A stretch of 64,000 nucleotides of DNA, taken from positions 27,352-91,351 of the forward strand of contig ATWQ01000008.1 in NCBI GenBank assembly GCA_000421325.1, given 5' to 3'. This DNA comes from an alpha proteobacterium SCGC AAA536-K22. Lineage in GTDB: Bacteria > Pseudomonadota > Alphaproteobacteria > Puniceispirillales > Marisalimonadaceae. Both the position numbers and the translations under genes were made by a program. The notes under the pieces are model-generated. The model was not told the origin of the DNA and searched no databases. It saw only the letters and a program-made list of their open reading frames with translations. Positions 37,919 to 48,064 of this stretch are shown here, piece after piece (positions within the stretch are counted from its first letter, which is position 1; every line of letters starts with the position of its first letter).

Positions 37919-40441
37919 TTAGTGATAATGAGCTCTCAAAACTTGAAGTGGCTTAGAAAAAACTAGTTTAAACATTTTAAAAAAACTGAAAATTGTTATC
38001 AAAGTTGGAACAATAAAAGACAAAATAATTAAGGTTAAGTAATTTACGTAAAAATCAATATTAAAAACGAAGTATAGTAAAATAAAACTTACTAAGCATC
38101 CAATTAGCAAAGAAATAAGTGATGCCATTAGACCAATTATTAAATATTCGTATAGCCATAGTAATGATATTTTTTTTGGACTTGCTCCTAATATTTTAAA
38201 AATTGCTATCTCATATAACTTATCTTTTTTACTTACATCTAATATACCTGTTAAGACTATCACGCCTGACAAAAGTGTTATTAAAGCAATGGAGTTAATT
38301 ATAATTATTAGTAAATTTAAAATTGACTTAATAGCTTTATAACTTTCTTCTATTGAAATAGAAGAAATATTTGAAAATTTAGTGACTACTTTTTCTATAA
38401 AGTTATTATTTATCTCTTTATTTTTACTAGTAGTTGAAGCAATCCAAGTGTGCGGGGCATTTCTTAAACTACTTTCGCTTAAAACAAAAATAAAATTAAT
38501 ATTCATATTTTCCCAAATAATTTCTCTTGTATTGAAAATCGTAGCTTCAAAATTTCTACCTAAAATATTAAATCGTATTTTATCACCAATTTTAACATTC
38601 ATTCCTTTGGCAATTTTATCACCCATTGATACTAATAAAGGACCATTATAGTCTTTTTCCCACCATTCTCCTGATATTAACTTAGATTTTTTAGGTCTTT
38701 CGTTAGTCCAGGAAAATGCTCTATCTCTTTTAAGCACCCATTCGACATCTTTATTAACTTTTAAATTTTCAACCTTTATGTCATTTATTTCAGTAATACG
38801 ACCTCGTAACATTGGTTGAGAGTTAAGAAATAAAATATCTTTTGACGTAGAAGCTAACTTATTAATTGTATCAATTTGGTTGGGTTGAATATCAATTAAA
38901 AAGTGGTTGGGAGCTTCTTGATTAATAGTTTTTGAAATTTTGTTATCTAAACTTTCTTCAATTATATTAAGACTAATTAAAAGTGATAAACCTATACTGA
39001 ATGAAACAACTATTGCTTTTGAAAATGAGTTTTTACTAATAATCGATTTTCTTACAAGTTCAGATAGAGATCCAATTTTAAAATTTATTTTTTTTAATAT
39101 AAAAAAATATAAATTAGTAAACACGCTTAGTATTGTAAAAGAAATAAAAATTGATGTAAAAATATAAGCTGATAATTTAATGTCGTTGGTCATAATCACT
39201 GTTAAGTAAGATAACAAACAAATTAAAAAAAATATGAACATTTTTATTTTTTTGGAGCTTTGATTATGAGTGTTATGAGCTGAGTGTCTTATAAGTTGTA
39301 TAGGTTTAATTTCATAGGTACTTGCAATAGGTATGATTGTAAATAATAGACAAACTATTAAACCAAAAGAAAAACTAACAATAATTGGCTTAATAAATAT
39401 TGTTGCTTGAAAAGTATCAAATAATTCTGAACTAATTATTGGTGACAATAAAAAAGGAATTGAGATTCCCGCAAGTAAAGCCGGTATTATACTAAGTAAA
39501 AAAATAACCATGACTTGAAAAAGATAAATTAAAAAAACTTGTATATTTTTAGCTCCTAATGATTTCAATATCGCAATATTCTTAATTTTTTTGATAATAT
39601 ATCCTTTTACACCATTAGAAATACCAATTCCTGATATTAACAAAGTAATTAACCCGACCATAGAAATAAATAGAGAAGTCCTTTCTATAAAGTTGTTAAA
39701 ATTATTAGTACTACTATTAACACCCCTAACAGAAATATTAGTACCTTCAACTAACTTGTTTAAGTATGGTAAATTTATAGTTTTTTTGTTGGGAATAAAT
39801 TTTATTTTATATTTTACTAAAGAACCTGGGACAACTAAATTTGTTTTTTGTAATGTTTTAATTGACAAAAGAACACGAGAACCAAATGTTGCGAATGAGA
39901 ACATTCTATCTGGTTCTCTTTTTATAATTCCTTTAATTACTATTCTTGAATCCCCTAAATCAATTGTATCACCTAAATCAAGACTAAGCTGATTTCTTAC
40001 ATTTTTATCAATCAAAACTTCATTGACGTTAGTATTATTTATTGACTGATTTAATGTTTGTTTAGGTGAAATTGAAACACTACCTATCAAAGGCCAGTTT
40101 TCGTCAACGGCTTTCAATTCAACTAATCGACGTTTATTAATTGAGTTTTTGCTTGAAAACAACATAGTCCTCAACTCAATTACTTCTGAGACTTTTCCAT
40201 TGTCCTCAAGCCATTTTTTAATTTTTTTAGGAAATTTCTGATATGTAGTGGAAAGTTCAAAACTTCCTCCTAGAAGTACAGACCTTTGCTTGTTAATTTC
40301 AAATTTTAGGTTCTCAGATAAACTTCCTACGGCAGTAATTATAAAAATACCCAGGAATATAGACGTTATAACAATCTTAAATTCATTGAAGGATCCTCGT
40401 AATTCTTTAATTGATAATTTCCAAAATTTAAAATTATTCAT
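37919..40441 (-). CDS. ybbP: ABC transporter permease, FtsX/YbbP family
   Basis: An 840-aa membrane protein built as two FtsX-type units, each with a large extracytoplasmic domain between helices. ISGIGISNGVKGYIIKKIKNIAILKSLGA marks the first FtsX domain and YEIAIFKILGASPKKISLLW the last. YbbA-YbbP complexes are thought to work with the thioesterase TesA in envelope lipid handling. The ATG at 40441 overlaps the ATPase stop by eight bases. Confidence 0.9.
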   Translation of the reverse strand: MNNFKFWKLSIKELRGSFNEFKIVITSIFLGIFIITAVGSLSENLKFEINKQRSVLLGGSFELSTTYQKFPKKIKKWLEDNGKVSEVIELRTMLFSSKNSINKRRLVELKAVDENWPLIGSVSISPKQTLNQSINNTNVNEVLIDKNVRNQLSLDLGDTIDLGDSRIVIKGIIKREPDRMFSFATFGSRVLLSIKTLQKTNLVVPGSLVKYKIKFIPNKKTINLPYLNKLVEGTNISVRGVNSSTNNFNNFIERTSLFISMVGLITLLISGIGISNGVKGYIIKKIKNIAILKSLGAKNIQVFLIYLFQVMVIFLLSIIPALLAGISIPFLLSPIISSELFDTFQATIFIKPIIVSFSFGLIVCLLFTIIPIASTYEIKPIQLIRHSAHNTHNQSSKKIKMFIFFLICLLSYLTVIMTNDIKLSAYIFTSIFISFTILSVFTNLYFFILKKINFKIGSLSELVRKSIISKNSFSKAIVVSFSIGLSLLISLNIIEESLDNKISKTINQEAPNHFLIDIQPNQIDTINKLASTSKDILFLNSQPMLRGRITEINDIKVENLKVNKDVEWVLKRDRAFSWTNERPKKSKLISGEWWEKDYNGPLLVSMGDKIAKGMNVKIGDKIRFNILGRNFEATIFNTREIIWENMNINFIFVLSESSLRNAPHTWIASTTSKNKEINNNFIEKVVTKFSNISSISIEESYKAIKSILNLLIIIINSIALITLLSGVIVLTGILDVSKKDKLYEIAIFKILGASPKKISLLWLYEYLIIGLMASLISLLIGCLVSFILLYFVFNIDFYVNYLTLIILSFIVPTLITIFSFFKMFKLVFSKPLQVLRAHYH

Positions 40442-41123
40442 CTTTAACAATTAAACCATTATCTAATTTAATTATTTTATTACACTGCTTAGCAATTATC
40501 TCATCATGAGTAACTAATATTAGCGTAGAGGCAAAATCACTCTGTAATTTGAAAATTAATTTCATAACTTCTTCACTGTTTCTTTTGTCTAAATTGCCTG
40601 TAGGTTCGTCTGCAATTATAATTTCTGGAGAAGATATTAAGGATCTAGCAATTGCAACTCTTTGTTGCTCCCCTCCAGATAGTTGGTGGGGATAATGATT
40701 AAGTCTATTTTTTAATCCAACTGACTTTAACAACTCAATTCCTTTTTTATCGTCAATTAATGCTCCAGAGATTTGATTGGGCAAGTTAACGTTCTCTAAA
40801 GCAGTCATTGATGGTAACAAGTTAAAAGATTGAAAAATAATACCTACATTTTTTGATCTATAATTAGCTAATTCATCTTCTTTCAAGTGATGAATTGGTG
40901 AACCTTTAAAAAATATTTTTCCATTAGTGATTAGTTCTAATCCAGCTATCGTCATTGCTAATGTTGATTTTCCTGCTCCACTTTCACCCATTATACTTAT
41001 GCTATTGTCTTCAAGAATTTTTAAATTTATCCCTTTTAAAACATTAACGGTTTCTACACTACTTTTTAAGGTAACATGAACATTTTCCAGTTCAATTATA
41101 TATTTCTCACTTTTATTATTCAT
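40434..41123 (-). CDS. ybbA: ABC transporter ATP-binding protein (YbbA/LolD-like)
   Basis: A 229-aa nucleotide-binding subunit. Walker A is GESGAGKST, the Q-loop is in FQSFNLLPSMTALENV, the signature is LSGGEQQRVAIARS, Walker B is IIIADEPTG, and the switch His is in LVTHDE. It partners the FtsX-type permease encoded next. The divergent neighbour is tesA, the same arrangement as ybbP-ybbA/tesA in E. coli. Confidence 0.93.
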   Translation of the reverse strand: MNNKSEKYIIELENVHVTLKSSVETVNVLKGINLKILEDNSISIMGESGAGKSTLAMTIAGLELITNGKIFFKGSPIHHLKEDELANYRSKNVGIIFQSFNLLPSMTALENVNLPNQISGALIDDKKGIELLKSVGLKNRLNHYPHQLSGGEQQRVAIARSLISSPEIIIADEPTGNLDKRNSEEVMKLIFKLQSDFASTLILVTHDEIIAKQCNKIIKLDNGLIVKDE

Positions 41124-41203
41124 TTATAATTACATCAATTTATTATGTTGTTTTATAATTATCTTTCTTGTAGATAATTTAAAAGGAAAGTTTCTAGTTG
41201 ATA

Positions 41204-41836
41204 ATGAATTATATAATAAAATTAAATTTTACAATTTTTTTCTTCTTATCAATTTTAGTTAATACAGCATATTCTAAAACATTTAAAGTTATTGTGTTTG
41301 GCGATAGCCTAATTGCAGGATATGGATTATTAAAAGAAGATGGTTTCGTTAATCAATTACAAAATAAAATTAATTATTCTAAAATTAATTTAGAGCTGAC
41401 AAATTCTGGAGTTTCTGGTGAAACTTCTACCGGTTTATTGAATAGGTTTAAATGGGTATTAGAAGAAGAATATGATGCAGTAATAATTTCAATTGGTGCC
41501 AACGATGCATTAAGAGGAATTAGTCCCATAATAACTTACAGAAATATTGAAAATATTTTAATATATTTAAAAAAAAATAAAATTCCTACAATGCTTATCG
41601 GCATGAAAGCACCGCCTAACCTTGGAAAGGAATATGTAAATGAATTTAATGCCATTTATCCAAACTTGTCTAAAAAATACGATGTATTTTTTTATCCATT
41701 CTTTTTGAAGGATGTGGCTTTAGAGCCTTCTTTTAATCAAAAAGATATGATACACCCTAACAAAAACGGGGTTATTAAAATTATTGAAAATATTTTTCCA
41801 TACTTTCTACGTTTTTATAAAAGCCTAATGAACTAA
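41204..41836 (+). CDS. tesA: Periplasmic GDSL lysophospholipase/arylesterase (TesA-like)
   Basis: An SGNH hydrolase of 210 aa with an N-terminal signal peptide (FTIFFFLSILVNTAYS, cleavage likely after about residue 22). VFGDSLIAGYG is block I, NSGVSGETS block II, ISIGANDALRG block III and DMIHPNKNG block V with the catalytic Asp-His. It hydrolyses thioesters, arylesters or lysophospholipids in the periplasm. The ATG at 41204 is used. It diverges from ybbA. Confidence 0.92.
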   Translation: MNYIIKLNFTIFFFLSILVNTAYSKTFKVIVFGDSLIAGYGLLKEDGFVNQLQNKINYSKINLELTNSGVSGETSTGLLNRFKWVLEEEYDAVIISIGANDALRGISPIITYRNIENILIYLKKNKIPTMLIGMKAPPNLGKEYVNEFNAIYPNLSKKYDVFFYPFFLKDVALEPSFNQKDMIHPNKNGVIKIIENIFPYFLRFYKSLMN

Positions 41837-42010
41837 TTATCTTCTAAAAATTAATAATCTTAAAACTCTCCAAAGACCTCTAAATGCTAAAGCTCTAATC
41901 ATTGGATTAGTTAACAATCTTTTGAAAAAAGGTATAATTTTTGTAGAATGATTTTTAAAAAAAAAGATAAGTATACTTATTATTATAATTATAAATAAAA
42001 ATTTTGTCAT
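41837..42010 (-). CDS. Small membrane protein, hypothetical
   Basis: A 57-aa ORF with an isoleucine-rich membrane helix (LFIIIIIISILIFFF) followed by a basic tail ending WRVLRLLIFRR. Its ATG overlaps the stop of the hydratase gene (ATGA), which suggests translational coupling. No family recognised. Confidence 0.5.
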   Translation of the reverse strand: MTKFLFIIIIISILIFFFKNHSTKIIPFFKRLLTNPMIRALAFRGLWRVLRLLIFRR

Positions 42011-42774
42011 TTTGTATTAATACTAATAGAGCCCAAATCACCAAAATCAGCTGTAATTTTATCTCCAGATTTTATAGGTAGTGGTATAGAACACGTTCCT
42101 GTAGAAACAAGCATACCTTTATGAATAGTAATATTATTTTGTGATAATTCATTAATCAACCAAGTTAAGGCAATTCTTGGGTCTCCCAAAACATTCTCTC
42201 CAATTCCGTCATGCTGAAGATTTCTCGAATTATATATCTTGACTTTATGCTTTGACAAGTCGAGTGATTGCCAAGGATAATCTATTCCATGTGAGATTGC
42301 AAACTGGTGTGCACACGCGTTATCTGAAATTAAATTAAATTCACCAACAGTAGCAAAATCTTTAAAGCGAGAATCCGGTAACTCTATTGAAAGATGTAAT
42401 GATTCAACATACTTCATAACATCTTCAAGATTATGTAATATTTTTGTAGGTTTTAAAGTCGTTCCTATTTTAAAAGCAAATTCCGGTTCCGCAACAGCCA
42501 TTTTATTATGGCCAAAATTAAGAGTATCGTCTGGTTTAAAAAGTTTATTTTGTAAAATTCTACCTGCTAAAGGTCCTCCAACACCAATATGTTTTTGTCC
42601 TTCTTTACTAGTTGCAGCAATTTTCCAACCTGCAATAATGTCATTACTAAATTTTTCTAAATTTTCTTGAATTTTATAAGCTTCTTTTCGTGAACTTGGA
42701 ATTAATTTTTTCGGCAAAGAAACAATTTTTTGGCCATTTTCCCAACTGTTCCAAATTAACTCAGCTGCATGCAT
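42007..42774 (-). CDS. 2-oxopent-4-enoate hydratase family (MhpD-like)
   Basis: A 255-aa fumarylacetoacetate-hydrolase-fold protein. IIAGWKIAATSKEGQKHIGVGGP and the metal-binding VAEPEFAFKIG (E-x-E) match 2-keto-4-pentenoate hydratase and 4-oxalocrotonate decarboxylase. GENVLGDPRIALTWL and STGTCSIP lie in the C-terminal half. These act in meta-cleavage pathways, but no companion genes are present, so the substrate stays open. Confidence 0.85.
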   Translation of the reverse strand: MHAAELIWNSWENGQKIVSLPKKLIPSSRKEAYKIQENLEKFSNDIIAGWKIAATSKEGQKHIGVGGPLAGRILQNKLFKPDDTLNFGHNKMAVAEPEFAFKIGTTLKPTKILHNLEDVMKYVESLHLSIELPDSRFKDFATVGEFNLISDNACAHQFAISHGIDYPWQSLDLSKHKVKIYNSRNLQHDGIGENVLGDPRIALTWLINELSQNNITIHKGMLVSTGTCSIPLPIKSGDKITADFGDLGSISINTK

Positions 42775-42795
42775 AATTTAAGTCCTTAAAGAGTG

Positions 42796-43302
42796 TTAAT
42801 TTAATTTCTTAGATTTTTCCCAAGTAGTTATATCTTGAGCAATAGGAGGTAAAGGAATTTGACCAAACATTTCTGCAATTATACCTCTATGATAACCACC
42901 ATGCATTACTAGGTGCGTTATAATCATAGACCTTGACATAGAAACTTTGTTACCACCAATTAAGTCACAATCAACTAACTCAAGTAAATCATCTTCAGAT
43001 AAATTGGCAGTATAATTTTTAATTGATGCTTCTTCTTTTTTTTTGGCCTCCCAGAGCTCTTTTATATCTTCAAATAATATAGTCTGAAGGTGATTAAAAG
43101 CATGTTTTTCTTGTTTCATATTAGCAAGCCAAACCTTATCTATAACCAATAAGTGATTTAAAGAATTTCTTATACTATTCATGAAAGATTTACGTTGTTT
43201 GTTAATTTCATTAGGAGATAATTGAACTATAACTTTAAAAAATTCATCGTTAGCCCAACTATTATAATTAAGAAGATTTATAAGATAGTTTAGGTTGTTC
43301 AT
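42796..43302 (-). CDS. DinB-family putative metal-dependent protein
   Basis: A 168-aa four-helix DinB/YfiT-like protein. The three metal-binding histidines are likely those in SLNHLLVID and in THLVMHGGYHRGIIAE. Relatives are thiol-dependent S-transferases or have no known function. It lies upstream of the MhpD-like gene on the same strand, 21 bases apart. Confidence 0.83.
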   Translation of the reverse strand: MNNLNYLINLLNYNSWANDEFFKVIVQLSPNEINKQRKSFMNSIRNSLNHLLVIDKVWLANMKQEKHAFNHLQTILFEDIKELWEAKKKEEASIKNYTANLSEDDLLELVDCDLIGGNKVSMSRSMIITHLVMHGGYHRGIIAEMFGQIPLPPIAQDITTWEKSKKLN

Positions 43303-43330
43303 AAGAATTCACCCCAATTATAATTATGAT

Positions 43331-43480
43331 CTATTTCTTATTATTTAGATTATTAAATAAAAATTTAAATAATGTTTTCTTTTTATTATCTTGAATTTTC
43401 CATCTTTTTTTTAAAACTCTATAAAGGAATATACAGCCCAGACCTAAAATCAAATAAATGTAAGCTGTTGGATTTTCCAT
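43331..43480 (-). CDS. Small membrane-anchored protein, hypothetical
   Basis: A 49-aa ORF (ATG at 43480) with one predicted membrane helix (AYIYLILGLGCIFLYRVL) and a lysine-rich tail (KKRWKIQDNKKKTLF). It occupies the gap between the DinB and SlyX genes. Unrecognised. Confidence 0.4.
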   Translation of the reverse strand: MENPTAYIYLILGLGCIFLYRVLKKRWKIQDNKKKTLFKFLFNNLNNKK

Positions 43481-43553
43481 TGGCCAGTTTAAAAGTTTTA
43501 AATAATATTAACTTGATATTTTATATTACAGAAGTCAAGCAAGCTAATTAAAT

Positions 43554-43760
43554 TTAATAATGTGGTGGAATATCATCAGAAATATTTAATTTATCTGTGT
43601 TATTATTTTGCATATTTTCTATATCTAATTTTAATGTTTTAATTTGCAATATAAGTTCTTGTATCTCTTTTTGTTGATTATAGATTTCATCATTCATACT
43701 TATTATCTCATTTTGAAAAAGAGTAATTTTTTCTTCAAGAATTTGAATTTTTTTGTTCAT
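43554..43760 (-). CDS. slyX: SlyX-like coiled-coil protein
   Basis: A 68-aa protein whose first 50 residues form a heptad-patterned coiled coil (ILEEKITLFQNEI, QQKEIQELILQIKTL). It ends in DDIPPHY, the characteristic SlyX C-terminus (PPHY). SlyX function is unknown; it is often near FKBP-type isomerases in other genomes, not here. Confidence 0.82.
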   Translation of the reverse strand: MNKKIQILEEKITLFQNEIISMNDEIYNQQKEIQELILQIKTLKLDIENMQNNNTDKLNISDDIPPHY

Positions 43761-43848
43761 ATTGCTACTTATAATTTTAATTTATGATATAGATATATAA
43801 TGAAGATTATTGTTGGAATATTTTTATTTTTTTGTGTTTTAAACATAG

Positions 43849-45213
43849 CTATGTATTCATTATCTTTTTTTGGTTAATTTCACTATTCCAATCTGGTCCT
43901 AACATACATAAACTTAACCCAATGCCAGTAATAGCAAGTCCAAACGATACCGCATAAAAAATATGACTTAAAGACCACGAAAATATAATAGTAAGATAAC
44001 AAACAACAGATACAGTCAAAAATCTTATAATACCTACTATCACTGGAAAAAATATCTTACCAGTTCCCTGACTAGCAAAATATAATGTTTGTCCTGCTGC
44101 AAAAAAACAGTAAAATGGTCCAACTATTATTAAATAAAGAATAGCATATTTTTTAGATAAAATATTTGTTTCAAAATTGTCTAACCAAAGTTCTGGATAA
44201 ACAGCTACTGCTATACTAATGACGCCGATAATAATAAAAGACATTATTGCACCAACCCAAGCAATTTTTTTTGCCCTGCTCATTTGATTTGCACCGGCAT
44301 TAATACCAACTGCAGCTGTAAGAACAGATCCGATGCCAAATACTAATGGAGTAATTATAATTTCCAACCTACTTCCTAGACCATAACCAGCAAGAGCTTC
44401 AATACCATAATGACTTACTGTAGCTGTTACAACAGCAACTGTTCCTGCAATTGTAGTACTATTAATTAAACCTCCAGCCCCTACTTTCATTATATCTAAA
44501 AAGGATTTTTTGTTTAGAGGGTAAGTAGTGAGCTTTATGATTTTTTGTTTATATTTAATATAAAAATATAAATATATCATCATAAAGAAATGTGAAACAA
44601 CCATGGCAATTGCAGGCCCACTAATACCAAAACTTTTAAACCCAAACCAACCTACTGTAAGAACCCCACCTAAAAAGATCTGAAATAAGCAACCTAAAAT
44701 TTGAACCTTTGCAGGAATAACAAATTCTCCCATTGCCCTTAAAATTGCTGAAAAAACATAGAGTAACCACGTGAAGACAGCTCCTCCAAAAGCAATCTGT
44801 GAAAAAACAACAGCTCCGTCTAAAACATCATTGCTTCCACCCATTGATGAATAAATGTGTTTTGGTAAAAATCCAAATATTATTGTGTAAATTAATGACA
44901 TAAAAATGCATATTAGAACAGCATGCCAAATAGCTGAATTAGCATCTTCAATTAATCCTGCTCCTAAAAATCTTGAAATAGATGATGTGCTTGCCCCACC
45001 AATTGCGCCAGCAGACATCATTTGCATTAGTGTTAAAAATGGAAAAACTAAAGCTAAACTTGCGAGTGGGACATTTCCTAATTGTGAGACAAAATAGGCA
45101 TCTGTTATCACTATTAACACCATTGAAATTCCAGTAATTGAATTTGGCAATGAAAGTTTACAAATCATTTTTAAAACAGGACCGTTTAAAATCATATCAA
45201 GATTATTTTTCAT
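43849..45213 (-). CDS. MATE-family multidrug/toxin efflux transporter
   Basis: A 454-aa protein with about twelve membrane helices in two halves, each starting with a MATE repeat (PLASLALVFPFLTLMQMMSAGAIGG; ALAGYGLGSRLEIIITP). It would export cationic compounds by Na+ or H+ antiport. The substrate is unknown. Confidence 0.92.
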   Translation of the reverse strand: MKNNLDMILNGPVLKMICKLSLPNSITGISMVLIVITDAYFVSQLGNVPLASLALVFPFLTLMQMMSAGAIGGASTSSISRFLGAGLIEDANSAIWHAVLICIFMSLIYTIIFGFLPKHIYSSMGGSNDVLDGAVVFSQIAFGGAVFTWLLYVFSAILRAMGEFVIPAKVQILGCLFQIFLGGVLTVGWFGFKSFGISGPAIAMVVSHFFMMIYLYFYIKYKQKIIKLTTYPLNKKSFLDIMKVGAGGLINSTTIAGTVAVVTATVSHYGIEALAGYGLGSRLEIIITPLVFGIGSVLTAAVGINAGANQMSRAKKIAWVGAIMSFIIIGVISIAVAVYPELWLDNFETNILSKKYAILYLIIVGPFYCFFAAGQTLYFASQGTGKIFFPVIVGIIRFLTVSVVCYLTIIFSWSLSHIFYAVSFGLAITGIGLSLCMLGPDWNSEINQKKIMNT

Positions 45214-45251
45214 TGGCTAAACTTTATGAAATGTTATCACTAAAACAAAAT

Positions 45252-46232
45252 CTAAATGGGCATAGGCGGACATCTTCCTTCAGCTTTAAGTACCTGAAAG
45301 GCCCTCAACGTATTCTCAATCCCTTTTTCAACGGAAATGGAAGGATAATCACCAATATGATTTCTCAGAGGTAGATCATCTAAATCTGGAGGAAATGGTA
45401 GCGATTGACCAGTACAGCTTACAGACGCATCTTCTTTTAACTTCTTAATTATAGATAACCCATTTTCTATTGTTTCACAGGGACCATTAAGATTAAAAAC
45501 ATGTGAGCCAACCATGTCTTTGCTTACAGATGTAATAAATGCTAAAGCTGTCTCACCTGCATATAACCAGCTATATTTTCCAGTATATGGTATTACAAAA
45601 CTTTCGCCTAGAGCTGCAGCTTGAATAGCTAGAGTGTTTTTTGAACTCATTCCTTGATCTCTAGCTAAACCATATACAATATTAGGTCTAATGCCAATAG
45701 ATGGAACTTCCCAGTCAGCCCAATAAACAAATGCTGTATGCTCATTAGCTAATTTATATGCACCGTATAAAGTTTCTTTCCAAGGACCTTTAGGAGGCAT
45801 CCCTAAGGCAGCAACCGACGAAGCATAAACAGTCCTCTTAATGTTTGCTTCTTTAGCAATTTCAAGAATATTAATTGTACCCTCTACATTGACACGAGCA
45901 CCTAATGCTGGATCTGCCGCACAAAATGGTACTTGCAGACCAGCTAGATGAATTATAGCACTTGGGTTAAAGCTTATAATAATTTTTTTTAGCATTTTAA
46001 GATCGGTAATGTCGCATAATTCCCATTTGATTTTAGAAGCTTCATTACCAAGAATAAGTTTAAGTCGATCTTTATTATTAGACAAATCAAGAGCTACACA
46101 AGGAATGTTTGATCTATGTAGAATTGTAAGAATCCATGCTCCAATGCAACCACCAGCACCTGTAACTATTACAGGCCTATCAAAATTATTATTTTTAATC
46201 AACAAATCATCAGTTAAAAAATCTAGACTCAT
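45252..46232 (-). CDS. NAD-dependent epimerase/dehydratase (extended SDR)
   Basis: A 326-aa extended SDR. VTGAGGCIGAWILTIL is the cofactor motif, LAGLQVPFCAADPALGARVNV the family core, and YASSVAALG with LYGAYKLANE gives Ser and YxxxK. RPNIVYG follows. The sugar-nucleotide or other substrate cannot be identified. It lies between MATE and epoxide hydrolase genes, all on the minus strand. Confidence 0.88.
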   Translation of the reverse strand: MSLDFLTDDLLIKNNNFDRPVIVTGAGGCIGAWILTILHRSNIPCVALDLSNNKDRLKLILGNEASKIKWELCDITDLKMLKKIIISFNPSAIIHLAGLQVPFCAADPALGARVNVEGTINILEIAKEANIKRTVYASSVAALGMPPKGPWKETLYGAYKLANEHTAFVYWADWEVPSIGIRPNIVYGLARDQGMSSKNTLAIQAAALGESFVIPYTGKYSWLYAGETALAFITSVSKDMVGSHVFNLNGPCETIENGLSIIKKLKEDASVSCTGQSLPFPPDLDDLPLRNHIGDYPSISVEKGIENTLRAFQVLKAEGRCPPMPI

Positions 46233-46297
46233 TATATGCCCCCCTTAAAAATTATCCATTAGAACCTCACATATTACTCAACTTTAATAAACAAAAT

Positions 46298-47437
46298 TTA
46301 TTGTGTCTTATTTACAAATTTGTTTATGTCAATTGCTAGTTCTCTTGGTTTTTCCATAGCTGCAAAATGGCCGCCTGAAGCATGAGATGACCATAATACA
46401 ATATTTTTATAAAATTGAGATGCCAAACTGATTGGAGGTGAAAATATCTCTTTTGGAAATTCACTATAACCCATTGGAACATTGATTGGTGAATTTTTAT
46501 TAATAGGCCAGTCAACCGATCTGTGACGCATAAAATATGGCCAAAAAGAAGCACCTATACATCCAGAAAACCAATATAAAGATATATTGGCTAACATAGT
46601 ATTTATATTGATTTTATCAAACAAATCATTGTCGTTATCAGTCCAAGTATAAAATTTTTCAGCTATATATGAACATAAAGCCACAGGAGATGAATTTAAA
46701 GCATGTGCTAATGTAAAGGGTTTAGTACCCTGAATTTGTTGATAGCCCGTCTCAAATTTCATAAAATGTTTTAGCTTTTCATAATATATTGCTTCTTCTG
46801 AATTATTAGCTTCTTTATCAAGACCTCTAGGTAGCGGTAGCATATTCAAGTGAACACCTGAAATATTTTTTGGAGCGTTAACAGCCATAATCGAAGCTAT
46901 AAATGATCCTAAATCACCACCTTGTATGAAATATTTTTTGTAGCCAAGGGTATTCATCAAGTCAATAAAATGGCTAGAAATTTCTTGTAAGCTCAATGGT
47001 TTTTGCGATGGAGAAAATGAAAAACCTACATTTGGTAAAGTAGGAATTATTAAATCAAAAGGTTGATTACCTTTGAGACTATTTTTTTCAGGATTTGTTA
47101 GTAAAGGAATTATATCTAAAAATTCAAAAATTGAACCAGGCCATCCATGAATTAAAAGAAGAGGCAGAGCATTCTCTTCAGTTGATTTCACATGCAAAAA
47201 ATGTGTTTTTACACTATCCTTAGTAAAAATAAATTGATTAAATTTATTTAGATTACTTTCCTCTTTTTTCCACGAAAATTGATTTTTCCAGTAGTCAATT
47301 ATATATGATATTTTTTTAAATGAAATACCTGCATCATTGTTATAATCCGGTCCCCAATCTAAAAGTCTACCATTCGTAATTTTAAAATTTAAGTCTTCTA
47401 AAGCTTTATTATCTATATTTGATTTAAATTTCTCCAT
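46298..47437 (-). CDS. Epoxide hydrolase family protein (alpha/beta hydrolase)
   Basis: A 379-aa protein with the microsomal-type epoxide hydrolase N-terminal domain (residues 1-95). An alpha/beta hydrolase core follows: LLIHGWPGSIFEF with the oxyanion HGWPG, the nucleophile Asp in FIQGGDLGSFIAS, and the catalytic His in ASGGHFAAMEKP. It would hydrolyse epoxides or related esters. It is divergent from msrA. Confidence 0.9.
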   Translation of the reverse strand: MEKFKSNIDNKALEDLNFKITNGRLLDWGPDYNNDAGISFKKISYIIDYWKNQFSWKKEESNLNKFNQFIFTKDSVKTHFLHVKSTEENALPLLLIHGWPGSIFEFLDIIPLLTNPEKNSLKGNQPFDLIIPTLPNVGFSFSPSQKPLSLQEISSHFIDLMNTLGYKKYFIQGGDLGSFIASIMAVNAPKNISGVHLNMLPLPRGLDKEANNSEEAIYYEKLKHFMKFETGYQQIQGTKPFTLAHALNSSPVALCSYIAEKFYTWTDNDNDLFDKININTMLANISLYWFSGCIGASFWPYFMRHRSVDWPINKNSPINVPMGYSEFPKEIFSPPISLASQFYKNIVLWSSHASGGHFAAMEKPRELAIDINKFVNKTQ

Positions 47438-47507
47438 TTCACTTCAACCCTTTAAAAGATATAAAATATTTTATTGTAAAACTTTGGTTATAAACTAATC
47501 TAAAACA

Positions 47508-48059
47508 ATGAACAAAATCATTATTAAAGTTTTCTTTTTTTTTAACTTATTAATTTTTTCCAGTTTTTCATCATTAGCTGAGACCTTTGTTTATTCTGGT
47601 GGCTGTTTTTGGTGTACAGAAGCAGATACTGAAAAATTGAAGGGGGTTAATGAGGTAATAAGTGGATTCACTGCAGGTACTACAAAAGATCCCAAATACA
47701 TACCTGGGCAATGGGGCGATCACCGTGAAGCTGCTTTAGTTAGATATAACCCTAAAATAATTAGTTTTAAAGAGTTAGTGGTTCATGTGTTTAAAACAAT
47801 TGATTATGAAGATAATAACGGACAGTTTTGTGATCGGGGAAGATCGTATAGTCCGGCTATTTATTATAAAACAAATGAAGAGAAATTAATTATTTCATCA
47901 TTAGCTCCAAAAACATCTATAGTGCCTATTGAAAAAGAAACTAAGTTTTATCCAGTTAGATTAGAACATCAAGATTATTATAAAAAACAAAGTTACAAAT
48001 ATGAATACTATAGATTTATGTGTAGACGTGACAAACGCTTAGAACAGCTCAATAATTGA
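47508..48059 (+). CDS. msrA: Secreted peptide-methionine (S)-S-oxide reductase
   Basis: A 183-aa MsrA with a hydrophobic signal peptide (VFFFFNLLIFSSFSSLAE). SGGCFWCTEAD is the GCFWC active site with the nucleophile Cys, and the core is complete to LEHQDYY. This points to repair of oxidised methionine in periplasmic proteins. It converges with the hibernation factor gene, six bases apart. Confidence 0.93.
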   Translation: MNKIIIKVFFFFNLLIFSSFSSLAETFVYSGGCFWCTEADTEKLKGVNEVISGFTAGTTKDPKYIPGQWGDHREAALVRYNPKIISFKELVVHVFKTIDYEDNNGQFCDRGRSYSPAIYYKTNEEKLIISSLAPKTSIVPIEKETKFYPVRLEHQDYYKKQSYKYEYYRFMCRRDKRLEQLNN

Positions 48060-48064
48060 TTAAA

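Noticed and set aside
43800..43877. 25-codon plus-strand ORF with a hydrophobic sequence
   Set aside because: It overlaps the 3' end of the MATE gene, has no ribosome binding site and is too short to support.
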